A stretch of 64,000 bases of DNA from Streptomyces cellulosae (GTDB taxonomy: Bacteria; Actinomycetota; Actinomycetes; Streptomycetales; Streptomycetaceae): NCBI GenBank assembly GCA_014655195.1, contig BNBH01000006.1, positions 90,097 to 154,096 on the forward strand, read 5' to 3'. The position numbers were made by a program, and so were the translations under genes. Below are positions 32,478 through 41,507 of this stretch, piece by piece. Under the pieces are notes generated by a model, which was not told where the DNA came from, made no database searches, and saw only the letters and a program-made list of their open reading frames with translations. Positions within the stretch are counted from its first letter, which is position 1. Every line of letters begins with the position of its first letter.

Positions 32478-33605
32478 ATGACCCTTGTCCAAGAGCGCCC
32501 CGCCCTCGCTGCCGCGGAGCAGCTGAGCCGAACCGCCGCGGAGCACCGGGAGTTCGGGGAGCGGAACGGGACCTTACATCCGCAGGTGTGGGAGGCGCTG
32601 ACCAGTTCGGCGTTGCCCCGGGCCGCGCTGCCGTCCCACTGCGGCGGCCTGCAGTGGGACGTGCCGCAGATCCTCCTGGCAGTGCGCGAGGTCGCCCTCG
32701 CGGACCCGGCCGCCGGGTGGGTGACGGCCATCCACGCCCCGGCCGGGGCGTTCCTTTCGCGCCTGGACGTCCAGACGGCCCGCGACCTGGCCGGCCCCGC
32801 CCCGGTGGTCGCCGGCTCCTCGGTGCCGGTCGGCCGGGCCGAGCCGGAGGGCGACGGGGTGCGCCTGCGGGGGCGCTGGCCGTTGGTCACCGGGGCGCCG
32901 GCGATGACCCTGGCCGCCCTCGCGGCCCCGGCCGACAGCTCCGGCATGACGGGCACCCGCTGGTGGGTCGTCCCGCGTGACCGGACGACGGTCGAGGAGG
33001 ACTGGGACGCGCTCGGGCTGCGCGGCAGCGCCTCCTACACCGTCGCCTGCGACACCCTGCTGCCGCCCGCGCACAGCATCAGCCTGACCGACCCGCCGCT
33101 CACGGACGGGGCGCTGTACCGCTACCCCCTGTACGGGCTGCTGGCCGGGTGCATCGCCGAAGTCGCCCGCGCGACCGGCGAGCGGGCCCGGGCCGCGTTC
33201 ACCCGGCTCGTCTCGACCACCACCAGCCGCTACGGCACCGGGCCGATGGCCGGACAGCCCGCGGTCCAGGCCGCCTTCGACCAGGCCGACGGCCGCCTGC
33301 GCGCCGCGGCCGCCCTGCTGGACGCCGCGACCGACACCGCGTGGAGCAGCGCACTGACCGGCCACGTCAGCCCGGGACAGCGGGCGCTGCTGCGCACGGC
33401 CTGCTGCCAGATGGCCGAGGCCGCCGAGGCCGCGTGCCGGACGCTGTTCGACGCCGCCGGGGCGGCCGCGATCCACCGCGCTGCGGGCCTGGAGGGCTGC
33501 TGGCGCGACGCCCTGACCATCTCCCGTCACGCGCTCGTCGCCGCCCGCGGCCGCCAGCTCGCCGGAGCCCACCACCTGACCGCGACCACCGCCCGGGACC
33601 TGTGA
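32478..33605 (+). CDS. Acyl-CoA dehydrogenase-like flavoprotein
   Basis: 375 aa, acyl-CoA dehydrogenase fold, most like the group D flavin monooxygenase/hydroxylase branch (two-component, FMN-dependent) or a secondary-metabolism dehydrogenase. N-terminal helical domain (ALPSHCGGLQWDVPQILLAV, DPAAGWVTAIHA), middle beta domain (GLRGSASYTVACDTLLPPAH) and C-terminal helical domain (LFDAAGAAAIHRAAGLEGCW, RDALTISRHALVA). The catalytic Glu of standard fatty-acid enzymes is not evident. GTGGAG lies 7 nt before the ATG. The stop overlaps the next start by 1 nt (TGATG). Probably oxidises a tethered or free intermediate in the pathway of the following genes. Confidence 0.85.
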   Translation: MTLVQERPALAAAEQLSRTAAEHREFGERNGTLHPQVWEALTSSALPRAALPSHCGGLQWDVPQILLAVREVALADPAAGWVTAIHAPAGAFLSRLDVQTARDLAGPAPVVAGSSVPVGRAEPEGDGVRLRGRWPLVTGAPAMTLAALAAPADSSGMTGTRWWVVPRDRTTVEEDWDALGLRGSASYTVACDTLLPPAHSISLTDPPLTDGALYRYPLYGLLAGCIAEVARATGERARAAFTRLVSTTTSRYGTGPMAGQPAVQAAFDQADGRLRAAAALLDAATDTAWSSALTGHVSPGQRALLRTACCQMAEAAEAACRTLFDAAGAAAIHRAAGLEGCWRDALTISRHALVAARGRQLAGAHHLTATTARDL

Positions 33606-35158
33606 TGGCCGACCGTCTCCTCGAGCGCTTCCTCGCCCACCCCGGCAGGCAGCCGGCCGTCGTCGACCTGAACGGCACCGTCTGGACGTTCGACGAGGTC
33701 CTCGGCCGGGCACTGACCCTCGCCCAGCAACTGCGCGGCACCACCGACGTGACCGGGCGCGTCGTGCTGCTGCGCACCGGGCCGGGCCCGCTGTTCTCCG
33801 TCGCGGACCTGGCCGTCCTCCTGGCCGGCGGGGTACCCGCCGTCCTCCCGGACCTGACCCGCGACCAACTCGCCGCGCTGTGGCCGGTGGTGCAGCCCGC
33901 CACCGTCCTGGACACCGTCGGCGACGGCGTGCTCGCCGCCGTCGCCGGCCACGTCCGGACGCCGGTGCACATCGTGGACGAGCGGAGCACCCGGCCGGGC
34001 GGCACCCCCGCGCAGTGGCGCACGGCGGCCCGCCGCCTGGCCGGGCGCCGGCTGGAACAGACCGCCACCATCGTGTTCACCTCCGGCACCACCGGCGTGC
34101 CGCGCGCCGTCGCCCTCACCGAGGCGGCCCTGGTGCACGGCACCGACACCTGGACCGCACAGTGGACCGGCCGGCCCGCGCGCACCCTGTCCTACCTGCC
34201 CGTCTCCCACATCGCCCAGCGGATCATGGGCCACACCCTGATGTGCCTGTACGGGACCACCGTCATCGCCTCCACCCCGGCCCGCCTCGCACAGGACCTG
34301 CGTCAACACCGACCGGACACCCTGCTCGGCGTCCCCCAGGTCTGGGCCCGCCTGGCCGCCGCCTGCCAGCAGCCGGGCGACAGCGGACAGCGGCTGCGGC
34401 AGGCCCTGGCCCAGGTGCGCACCGCCGTCAACGGCGCCGCGGCCCTCGACCGCACGGTCGCCGACACCCTTCGCCGGCACACGGGACTGCGGATCTGCGG
34501 CGCCTACGGCGCCACCGAGACCACCGTCCCCGCCTTCCACCAGGACGACGCCGCCACCCCCGGGCTGGGCCGGCCGGTCGGCGTGGGCCACCGGATCGAC
34601 GACGACGGCCAACTCCTGCTGCGTGGCCCCCATCTGGCCGCCGGATACGTCGAGCAGTGGCCGCGGCTGAACGCGGTCACCGACCCCGACGGCTGGCTGC
34701 ACACCGGCGACCTGGTGAGGACCGACGAGGACCCGTCCGGCGGGCTGTGCCTGAGCGGCCGGGTCGGATCGGCGTTCAAGACCGGCGCGGGCGAGATGAT
34801 CCACCCCGAACCGGTCGAGGCGCACCTGCTCACCCACCCCGCGGTCGACGCCGCGTGCCTGCTCGGCCCCGGTCTTCCCCGCGCCGTCGCCCTCGTCTCC
34901 GCGCCCACCACCGCTGACTGGCTGCCCGACCGGGTCGCCGCGCTGGAGGGCGAGCTGTTCCACGGCGTCGAGACGGCCCGGCGCGAGGGCGAACTGCCCT
35001 ACTGCGACCTGGCGGCCGTCCATGTCCTGCCCGACCGGTGGCCCGACCTCCTCCTGGTCACCTCCACCGGCAAACCTCGCCGCGACCTGATCGCCGTCCG
35101 CTACAGCGACCTTCTGCCGACTCTGGAGACCGCCCGTGCCATCCGTGCTCTCGTCTGA
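33605..35158 (+). CDS. ANL-superfamily adenylating enzyme (AMP-dependent synthetase/ligase)
   Basis: 517 aa. Activates a carboxylic acid with ATP. Core motifs are complete: A3 IVFTSGTTGVPRAVAL at about 155-170, A5 YGATETT, A7 GWLHTGDLV, A8 RVGSAFKTGAGEMIHPEPVE, and A10 TSTGKPRRDLI with the catalytic Lys. No carrier-protein or condensation domain is attached and none is encoded nearby, so it may form a CoA ester or an amide. The substrate pocket cannot be read reliably. It is the second of at least five coupled genes (32478-37644). Confidence 0.9.
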   Translation: MADRLLERFLAHPGRQPAVVDLNGTVWTFDEVLGRALTLAQQLRGTTDVTGRVVLLRTGPGPLFSVADLAVLLAGGVPAVLPDLTRDQLAALWPVVQPATVLDTVGDGVLAAVAGHVRTPVHIVDERSTRPGGTPAQWRTAARRLAGRRLEQTATIVFTSGTTGVPRAVALTEAALVHGTDTWTAQWTGRPARTLSYLPVSHIAQRIMGHTLMCLYGTTVIASTPARLAQDLRQHRPDTLLGVPQVWARLAAACQQPGDSGQRLRQALAQVRTAVNGAAALDRTVADTLRRHTGLRICGAYGATETTVPAFHQDDAATPGLGRPVGVGHRIDDDGQLLLRGPHLAAGYVEQWPRLNAVTDPDGWLHTGDLVRTDEDPSGGLCLSGRVGSAFKTGAGEMIHPEPVEAHLLTHPAVDAACLLGPGLPRAVALVSAPTTADWLPDRVAALEGELFHGVETARREGELPYCDLAAVHVLPDRWPDLLLVTSTGKPRRDLIAVRYSDLLPTLETARAIRALV

Positions 35159-35789
35159 CCGCCCCCGCCGTGTCCTGCTCGTCGACATGGGAGGCGTCTT
35201 CTTCAGCTACTCCTTCCTGAAGGCCCTCGACGCATGGGCCGACGCCGCCGGGCAGGACCCTAAGCAGCTGCGGGAGCGCTGGCTGATCGACGCCCCCTTC
35301 GACGCCTTCGAACGCGGCGAGATCGAGCCCGCCGTCTACCTGGAGCACCTGCGCCGTCTCCTGGCCGTGGACCTGAGCGACGAGCAGCTGGAGGCGGGCT
35401 GGAACTCGATCTACGGCACCACCGACCCCCTCCTGCTCGCCCTGCTGGCCGCCCCGGCGGTCCGCGGCCGCTTCGACGCGGTCGTCGGGGTCTCCAACAC
35501 CAACGTGCTGCACGCCGCGTTCTGGCGCCGGCTGTTCCGCGAGGAGCTGCCGGTGCTGGACACGGTGCACTGCTCGCACGAGGTCGGAGCCACCAAGCCC
35601 GGCGCGGCGTTCTTCGACCACGTCGCCGCCGCCCACCACACCACCCGCGAGCACCTCGTCCTCGTCGACGACATCGCCCTCGTCACCGACGCCGCGACCG
35701 AGCTCGGCATCCGCGCCCACACCTACCAGGACCCCGCCGCCCTGGCCTCCTACCTCATCACCCTCGACCCCGCCAAGGACTGCTCGTGA
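35136..35789 (+). CDS. HAD-superfamily hydrolase
   Basis: 217-aa phosphatase-type HAD protein. Motif I VLLVDMGGVFF has the nucleophile D17 but Gly instead of the second Asp, as in the YihX-like branch (D-x-G). Motif II GVSNTN, motif III GATKPGAAFF (Lys) and motif IV VLVDDIALVTDA (paired Asp) are present. GTG at 35136 overlaps the ligase by 23 nt; GTG at 35145 is an alternative. Predicted to dephosphorylate a sugar phosphate or similar intermediate. Coupled to the epimerase gene by an ATGA overlap... the epimerase ATG lies in its last codons. Confidence 0.88.
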   Translation: MPSVLSSDRPRRVLLVDMGGVFFSYSFLKALDAWADAAGQDPKQLRERWLIDAPFDAFERGEIEPAVYLEHLRRLLAVDLSDEQLEAGWNSIYGTTDPLLLALLAAPAVRGRFDAVVGVSNTNVLHAAFWRRLFREELPVLDTVHCSHEVGATKPGAAFFDHVAAAHHTTREHLVLVDDIALVTDAATELGIRAHTYQDPAALASYLITLDPAKDCS

Positions 35790-36697
35790 ACCTGCTGATC
35801 ACCGGCGCGGCCGGCTTCATCGGCTCCGCCCTCACCACCGCCCTGCGCGCCGCCGGACACGCCGTCACCGCCCTGGACGACCTGTCCGTCCACTCGCCCC
35901 GGCCCCGCCCCGACCACCTGGTGGAGCGCGACGTCCGCACCCTCACCCCCGCCGACCTGGACGACTTCCACACCGTCGTGCACCTGGCCGCCCACAAGTC
36001 CGTCCCCGCCTCGTTCGACCCGGGCGGCTTCGAGCACAACACGGCCGTCGACCGGCACATCCTCCACACCTTCGCGGCCTCCGGCGCCGGCCGTCTGCTC
36101 CTCGCCTCCTCCTGCGAGGTCTACGGCGAGCAGAGCGGGCCGCTGGCCGAGAGCGCCCCGCACCGGCCCCGCTCCCCATACGCGGCCGGGAAGGCCGCCA
36201 CCGAGCACCTGGCCGACATCTACCGGCCGCGGCTGGGCCCCGGCCGGCAGATCGGCACGGTCCGGTTCTTCAACACCTACGGCCCGTGGGAGGACCCGGA
36301 CGCGGTCGTCCCCGCCTTCATCGATGCTGCCCTCGCCGACCGGCCCCTGATGATCGAGGGCACCGGCACCCAGGCCCGGGACCTGACCTACATCGACGAC
36401 ACCGTCACCATGCTCGGCCGCATCCTGGACACAGACCGGCTGCTGCCCGTCGTCAACGTCGGCTCCGGGCAGGCCATCACCGTCCTCGAGCTGGCTCAGG
36501 TGGTCATCCGCGCCACCGGCCGCGGCACCCTCGCCCACACCCACCCCCGGCCCAACGAGATCCGCTCCTTCACCGCCGACACGTCCCTGTTCACCGCCAC
36601 CTACGGGCCGCTGCCCACCCGGCCGCTCGAAGGGGCCCTCGCCGACACCGCCCGCACCCGTGCCGCCGCCTGGGCCCCGGCCGGGGCGCCCCGGTGA
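35786..36697 (+). CDS. NAD-dependent nucleotide-sugar epimerase/dehydratase
   Basis: 303-aa extended SDR. LLITGAAGFIGSALTTAL binds NAD; VHLAAHKSVPASF, the SSCEVYGEQ Ser motif and SPYAAGKAATEHL (Tyr/Lys pair) are in place; RFFNTYGPWEDPD and GTGTQARDLTYIDDTV belong to the nucleotide-sugar binding part. Resembles UDP-glucose 4-epimerase/dTDP-sugar enzymes. Together with an aldo/keto reductase, deacetylases and a glycosyltransferase in the locus it indicates a modified sugar or cyclitol-like unit. Overlaps its neighbours by 4 nt on both sides. Confidence 0.92.
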   Translation: MNLLITGAAGFIGSALTTALRAAGHAVTALDDLSVHSPRPRPDHLVERDVRTLTPADLDDFHTVVHLAAHKSVPASFDPGGFEHNTAVDRHILHTFAASGAGRLLLASSCEVYGEQSGPLAESAPHRPRSPYAAGKAATEHLADIYRPRLGPGRQIGTVRFFNTYGPWEDPDAVVPAFIDAALADRPLMIEGTGTQARDLTYIDDTVTMLGRILDTDRLLPVVNVGSGQAITVLELAQVVIRATGRGTLAHTHPRPNEIRSFTADTSLFTATYGPLPTRPLEGALADTARTRAAAWAPAGAPR

Positions 36698-37644
36698 CCT
36701 CCACCCCCACGGGCGCCGCCACCCCGCTGCCGGGGGTGGCGGCGCTGGGCACCTTCGAGTTCGGCACCCCCGCGCTTCCCGCCGACCGGGCCCGCCGGCT
36801 CCTCGACACCTACCAGGAGCTCGGCGGCTGGCTTATCGACACTGCCCCCACCTACGGCCCCCACGGCGGCGCGTTCCTGGCCGAGCCGCTGATCGGCGCC
36901 TGGCTGCACGCCGCCGGCGCCCCCGGGATGCGGGTGATCACCAAGGCCGGACTCGACCCCGCCCGCCCCGACCAGGGCGACCTGCGCCCCGAGACGATCC
37001 TCGCCTCCGCCCGCCGCAGCGCCGACCGCCTCGGCCGGCCCACCATCCTGGTGCTGCACCGCGACGACCCCGCCGTGCCGGTCGACGAAATCGCGGACGC
37101 CGCCGAGCGCACCGCCCGCGAAGGTCTCGCCGAACGCGTTGGCGCCTCCAACTGGACAACCGCCCGCCTGGAGGCCTGGGCGACGTACGCCGCGGCGGCC
37201 CGGCTCACCGCCCCGACGCTCACCGCACCGCTGTGGAGCCTGGCCGCGCGCGCCGATCCGCCCGCCGAACCCTGGCTCGTCGAAGCCGACCGAGCACACC
37301 TGGACATGGCCGCCCGGCACGGCATGACCGTCACCCCGTACCGCACACTCGCCGCCGGCTACCTGGCCGCCCGCCACAGCGGCCGCCACACCGCCCACCA
37401 CAGTGCCGCCTACGACACGGAGGCCGGCCGCGAGCGCCGCGCCCGGCTCCACCAGGCGGCGGCCGCCCTGCGGATGACTCCGCACGGGCTGGCCCTGGCC
37501 TGGCTGCGCGCCCACCGCCCGGCGCCGGTGATCCCCGTCATCGGCCCGCGCACCCATCAGCAACTGGCCGAGAGCATGGTCGGCGCCGCGCAGGCCGAGC
37601 GCGTCACCCCCGCACTGGCCGCCTACCTTCAGGCCGGCCCGTGA
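36694..37644 (+). CDS. Aldo/keto reductase
   Basis: 316-aa NADPH-dependent (beta/alpha)8 reductase. The catalytic tetrad is visible as Asp and Tyr in IDTAPTYGP, Lys in VITKAGL and His in LVLHRDDP; GASNWTTARLEAW and VIPVIGPRTHQQLAES are the usual later motifs. GTG at 36694 overlaps the epimerase stop (GTGA). Likely reduces a keto-sugar or aldehyde made by the preceding enzyme. Its 3' end overlaps the convergent acyltransferase gene by 16 nt, the end of the plus-strand operon. Confidence 0.92.
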   Translation: MTSTPTGAATPLPGVAALGTFEFGTPALPADRARRLLDTYQELGGWLIDTAPTYGPHGGAFLAEPLIGAWLHAAGAPGMRVITKAGLDPARPDQGDLRPETILASARRSADRLGRPTILVLHRDDPAVPVDEIADAAERTAREGLAERVGASNWTTARLEAWATYAAAARLTAPTLTAPLWSLAARADPPAEPWLVEADRAHLDMAARHGMTVTPYRTLAAGYLAARHSGRHTAHHSAAYDTEAGRERRARLHQAAAALRMTPHGLALAWLRAHRPAPVIPVIGPRTHQQLAESMVGAAQAERVTPALAAYLQAGP

Positions 37645-38717
37645 CCGGCGCCGTCCAGCAGCCGCGCAAACCGCTGCGGCATCAGGCCCTGGCTGTTCGA
37701 CTCGTACGGGAACAGCCACGTCGCCCTGCGGCAGTGATCGCGCAGATCGTGCCCGAGCTCATCCAGCACCCCGCGCACCGTCAGCGGCTCACCGAACCCG
37801 AACACCACCATCTCGCCGCCGTGCCGGCGCAGTTCAACGCTCGCCGCCCCGGAGCCAACCGCAAGGAGCACCGACCAGCGTCCGCCCCGGCCCCTCACCT
37901 CCCACCCGGCCCGGCCCTCACCGCCCGGCACCGGGCGCACCGCCAGGCCCTTGAACGCCAGGCGCTCGATCCAGCCCTCCACCAGGGCGGACACCATCTC
38001 GCGCCGCTGCGCGGCATCCAGGGCTTGAGGCTGAAGGCGGCGCTTGACCGTCGCGGGCACGCCGGCCGCGAGCACCCCAGCGGGCAGCGGCCGGGTCACC
38101 GTGGCGCTCGCGGCGACCACGGTGCCCGCCCCCACCCTTACCCCGGGCAGCAGCACCGACCGAAGGCCCAGCCACACCCCTTCCCCCACCCCGACCCCGG
38201 CGAACGCCGCCGCGTGCCCGTCGCGGACCGGGTGCCCGGCGTGGTAGCCGTGGGTGAAGACCGCCACCTGGGCGCTGATCCCCACCTCGTCGCCGATCAC
38301 GACCGGCTCCGTGCAGTTCAAGGTCACGTCCGGGGCGATCTGGCACCGGGCCCCGATCCGCACCAGCGAGCGCTCCTCCATCGTCGCCCCCGCGCCGATC
38401 CGCAACCGGTGCCCCACGTAGGTGCCCTCGGCGATCGTCAGCTCCCGGCACACCACCTCGGCGCCCGCGTCGACGACCGTCCCGCCTCCCAGCCGGGCCA
38501 GGTCCGCGACCAGCCACCGCCCACCCTTGCCGACCCGGGAGCCGGGGCCGAACTCCAGGCGTGCCGACCGCAGGTCGCAGCCCGGCCCGATCACCGCCCC
38601 GGCCCCCAAGACCAGGTCGTCGGCCACGATCACCGTGCCCTCACCGATCCGCACCCCCTCGCCGATCTCCATCCGGCCGACCCGCAGCTCGACACCGGGA
38701 AAGCACGACTCCCGCAT
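37629..38717 (-). CDS. Left-handed beta-helix (hexapeptide repeat) acyltransferase
   Basis: 362 aa. Residues about 10-215 are hexapeptide repeats ([LIV]-G-x4 turns such as IGEGVRIGEG, IGAGATMEE, IGDEVGISAQ), ending with the loop VFTHGYHAGHPVRDG and GVWLGLRSVLLPGVRVGAG, typical of trimeric O- or N-acyltransferases (WbbJ/maltose acetyltransferase group). The extra C-terminal domain of about 140 residues (WIERLAFKGLAVRPV, WLFPYESNSQ) is not one I recognise. The ATG at 38717 is preceded by GAAGGGG. It is divergent from the PIG-L gene with a 66-nt gap. Probably acylates an amino sugar that the deacetylase provides. Confidence 0.87.
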   Translation of the reverse strand: MRESCFPGVELRVGRMEIGEGVRIGEGTVIVADDLVLGAGAVIGPGCDLRSARLEFGPGSRVGKGGRWLVADLARLGGGTVVDAGAEVVCRELTIAEGTYVGHRLRIGAGATMEERSLVRIGARCQIAPDVTLNCTEPVVIGDEVGISAQVAVFTHGYHAGHPVRDGHAAAFAGVGVGEGVWLGLRSVLLPGVRVGAGTVVAASATVTRPLPAGVLAAGVPATVKRRLQPQALDAAQRREMVSALVEGWIERLAFKGLAVRPVPGGEGRAGWEVRGRGGRWSVLLAVGSGAASVELRRHGGEMVVFGFGEPLTVRGVLDELGHDLRDHCRRATWLFPYESNSQGLMPQRFARLLDGAGHGPA

Positions 38718-38783
38718 ACCAGTTCCCACCCCTTCTCCAGCGGGCCGCGACGCGACCCGAACCGATCCGCCGACAGGAGCGCC

Positions 38784-39515
38784 ATGAACGCCGGAACCAC
38801 CGCCCGCACCGTGCTGGCCGTCGCCGCCCACGCCGACGACGAGACCCTGGGCGCCGGCGGCACGCTCGCCGAGCACGCCGCCGCCGGGGACCGGGTACGG
38901 ATCCTGGTGCTCAGCGCCAGCTCCACCAGCCGCCCCGGCCACGACCCCGATCAGGCCTTCGCCCACCGCAGCGCCTGCGTCCACCGGGCCGCCGCCCTCT
39001 ACAACGCCCAGACCGAGATCGCCGCCTTCGACGACAACGCCTTCGACACCGTGCCCCGGCTGAAGATCACCCAGGCCGTCGAGAACGCCGTCCGGACCTG
39101 GCAGCCCGACATCGTCTACACCCACAGCAGCGCCGACCTGTCCCTGGACCACCGCATCACCGCCGAGGCCGTCGCCGCGGCCACCCGGCCCCAACCCGGC
39201 TGCCCGGTCACCACGGTCCTTGCCTGGGAAGTCCGCTCCGCCACCGAATGGGCGCCCCAACGCCCCTTCCACCCGGCCTGGTTCCAGCCCCTCACCCCCC
39301 ACGCGCTGGCCGTCAAGGAGAAGGCCCTGGAGGTGTACGCCACGGAGATGCGGCCCTGGCCGCACACCCGCTCCCCGGAAGCGGTACTGGCCGCAGCCCG
39401 GCTGCGCGGTGCCCAGATCGGCCACGACGCCGCGGAAGCGTTCGAGGTGCTGCGGCACACCGTCCTCACGCCGGCCGGAACCACGCCCGCTCCCGCTCCT
39501 CAAGGCCGAGCCTGA
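38784..39515 (+). CDS. PIG-L family zinc N-deacetylase
   Basis: 243 aa, family of MshB and GlcNAc-PI de-N-acetylase. VLAVAAHADDETLGAGGTLA gives the A-H-x-D-D zinc/catalytic motif at about 14-19, and HSSADLSLDHRITAEAV the third ligand and flanking residues. ACAGGAG precedes the ATG. The 3' end overlaps the convergent Nudix gene by 50 nt. A second PIG-L gene lies at 61.7-62.5 kb, in the other half of the split locus. Confidence 0.93.
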   Translation: MNAGTTARTVLAVAAHADDETLGAGGTLAEHAAAGDRVRILVLSASSTSRPGHDPDQAFAHRSACVHRAAALYNAQTEIAAFDDNAFDTVPRLKITQAVENAVRTWQPDIVYTHSSADLSLDHRITAEAVAAATRPQPGCPVTTVLAWEVRSATEWAPQRPFHPAWFQPLTPHALAVKEKALEVYATEMRPWPHTRSPEAVLAAARLRGAQIGHDAAEAFEVLRHTVLTPAGTTPAPAPQGRA

Positions 39516-39942
39516 GCAACTCGCCGGTCCGCGCCCGCATGGGCGGCAACGCGTCCACCGGGAACCAGCCGACCTCCAGCGACTCGTCGTCCGCGGCCCG
39601 GGCCACCTGGCCCGGGCCGTCCGGACGGCACGCGAAGACCAGCTCCAAGTACTGCGCCCGGTGCCCGTTGGTGTGCACCACCGGCGGGGAGACCGTCACC
39701 CCGGCGAGGCGCTCGACCACCACACGGATCCCGGTCTCCTCCGCCACCTCGCGCACCACCCCGGCCGCCGGCTCCTCGCCCGGGTCGAGGATGCCGCTCA
39801 GGATCGACCAGTCCCCGGTGTCGGAGCGACGGTGCAGCAGCACCCGCCCCTCGTCGAGGACGACCGCGTTCACCCCCGGCAGCCAGAGCCGGTGGTCAGG
39901 GCCGACGAAGGAGCGGAGTTCGGCAACGTACGCAGGAATCAT
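39466..39942 (-). CDS. Nudix hydrolase
   Basis: 158 aa. The Nudix box GILDPGEEPAAGVVREVAEE continues TGI and fits GX5EX7REUXEEXGU, so pyrophosphohydrolase activity on a nucleoside diphosphate derivative is likely. The N-terminus RSFVGPDHRLWLPGVNAVVL matches the ADP-ribose/NUDT-type. The ATG at 39942 is used because the longer frame upstream reads through the promoter area of the divergent regulator. It shares the 170-nt intergenic region with that regulator. Confidence 0.9.
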   Translation of the reverse strand: MIPAYVAELRSFVGPDHRLWLPGVNAVVLDEGRVLLHRRSDTGDWSILSGILDPGEEPAAGVVREVAEETGIRVVVERLAGVTVSPPVVHTNGHRAQYLELVFACRPDGPGQVARAADDESLEVGWFPVDALPPMRARTGELLRLGLEERERAWFRPA

Positions 39943-40112
39943 GAAGGCCACCGTGGGGCGTGAAGGAGCAGGAGAAACGGCATCGTCCCAGCCCACCACC
40001 CCCACCCGGCATCCGGCAGACGCCCGGGCCGTGAAGGACGTGAAGCAGGCTCTGGAAGTGTGAAATCCCGTGAAACCTCCCACACCCACGGCTTGTGACC
40101 TAACGTCATGGC
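39943..40112. promoter_or_regulatory. Divergent Nudix/regulator promoter region with repeated GTGAA motifs
   Basis: TAACGT at 40101-40106 is a good -10 box only 6 nt before the regulator's GTG, which implies a leaderless or nearly leaderless mRNA. Four copies of GTGAA lie between about 40032 and 40076 (GTGAAGG, GTGAAGC, GTGAAAT, GTGAAAC), possible sites for the regulator itself. No clear -35 was found. Confidence 0.45.
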
Positions 40113-41507
40113 GTGGTGACTGATCTCGTCCCCTCGCCCGTGCTCGCCGACGCCCTGGACCGCGCCAAGTGGTCGGCCCGCGAGCTGGTGAAAGCCATCA
40201 ACCCACGGCTGAACGCCATGGGCCAGCCTCCGGTAGACCTGACCGCGGGCTACAAGTGGCTGCGCGGACACCGGCCCCGCTCCGCCGCCGTGCGCGACGT
40301 CGTGGCGGTCGTCCTGACCGAGGCGACAGGCCTGCGCTACACCTCCGCGCAACTGTGGGGCCTCGAGCAGCCCGCCACCGAGACCGCCGAGACCGAAGAC
40401 CTGCTCGGCCCCCTGCCACTCGAGCACGTCCTGCGCACAGCGTCCGAGTGGACAAGCGGCGCCGTCGAACCGGCACTCGTCCACTCAGCCGCCGCCGAAC
40501 ACCTCACCGCGGCCGTCTGGGACGCCACCCGCCAAGCCCCCGCCCCTCCCGCCCCCGGCCGGGGCGACGGCAACTACGTCGCCCCCGAGTTCGTCGACAT
40601 GCTCTTCGAGCAGCTCGCCGCACTACGCCGCCTCGACGACCGCACCGGCGGCGGCCCCCTGAGCCAGCGCCAGGCCCGCATCGCCCTGCACGAGTCCCTG
40701 ACCCTCATCCACACCGGCCGCTACAACGCGGCCACCGGCAACCGGCTCCTCCGGTACGCCGCCAGCGCCGCCCAACTAGCCGGATGGATGAGCTTCGACG
40801 CGGGCCTCGACCCCGCCGGCCACCGCTACCAGCTCCTGGCCATCCGGATCGCGCGCGCCGCCGGAGACACCACCACCGTCTCCAACGCCCTCGGCATGCT
40901 CGCCTACCAGCACGCCGCCGGCAGCAACCCGCGCCTGGCCCTGCGCTTCGCCCACGCCGCGGTAGAACACTCCGCCAGAGCCGTCCCACTGGTCCAGGCC
41001 CGGGCATGGGGGCGTCTCGCCACCGCCCAGGCCGCCGCCGGAGACCTGGACGCCTTCCGTCGGGCCACCGACCGATGCCGGCAGCTGATCGGCCAACGCC
41101 ACAGCGATGACCCTCCCTCCCTCTACTACTTCACTCCCCAGCAGGTCGATGCCGAGTCGGGCCAGGCGCTTGTCGACCTCGCCGGCCACACCCGCGGGCG
41201 GCGCTCACTCCTGCTCCAGGAAGCCGCTCAGCTCCTGAACCCGACCGCCGCCCAGGGAACGGCCACCGGCTACCGCCGATCCGGCCTCCTGCACGGAATC
41301 CACCTCGTCCGCGCCAGCATCGGGGCCCGGGACACCGAAGCCACCGCCCACTGGATCACCGCCCTGACCACCACCCTCCCGCAGGTCCAGTCCATCCGAT
41401 GCCGCACCCTCCTCACCCGAGTCCGCACAGCCGCCGGCCGGCAATTGCGCGCCGCCGGACACAGTGATGCGCTGGACGCCCTCCGCACGGCACTATCGAC
41501 ACCATGA
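40113..41507 (+). CDS. TPR-type transcriptional regulator
   Basis: 464 aa. The N-terminal 75 residues look like a Cro/XRE-type DNA-binding domain (RAKWSARELVKAINPRLNAM, TAGYKWLRGHRPRSAAVRDV), followed by a long all-helical region of TPR-like repeats (RIALHESLTLIHTGRYNAAT, NALGMLAYQHAAGSNPRLAL, AWGRLATAQAAAGDLDAFRR). This architecture is common for streptomycete regulators sitting in accessory biosynthetic loci. The GTG at 40113 is probably leaderless. It overlaps the GNAT gene by 4 nt and is the best candidate for pathway regulator of the split locus. Confidence 0.85.
   Translation: MVTDLVPSPVLADALDRAKWSARELVKAINPRLNAMGQPPVDLTAGYKWLRGHRPRSAAVRDVVAVVLTEATGLRYTSAQLWGLEQPATETAETEDLLGPLPLEHVLRTASEWTSGAVEPALVHSAAAEHLTAAVWDATRQAPAPPAPGRGDGNYVAPEFVDMLFEQLAALRRLDDRTGGGPLSQRQARIALHESLTLIHTGRYNAATGNRLLRYAASAAQLAGWMSFDAGLDPAGHRYQLLAIRIARAAGDTTTVSNALGMLAYQHAAGSNPRLALRFAHAAVEHSARAVPLVQARAWGRLATAQAAAGDLDAFRRATDRCRQLIGQRHSDDPPSLYYFTPQQVDAESGQALVDLAGHTRGRRSLLLQEAAQLLNPTAAQGTATGYRRSGLLHGIHLVRASIGARDTEATAHWITALTTTLPQVQSIRCRTLLTRVRTAAGRQLRAAGHSDALDALRTALSTP

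Noticed and set aside
36660..39515. A 950-codon frame ending with the PIG-L enzyme
   Set aside because: Only the last 243 codons are protein-like; the upstream part is an out-of-frame reading of the aldo/keto reductase and the antisense of the acyltransferase. A true fusion is excluded.
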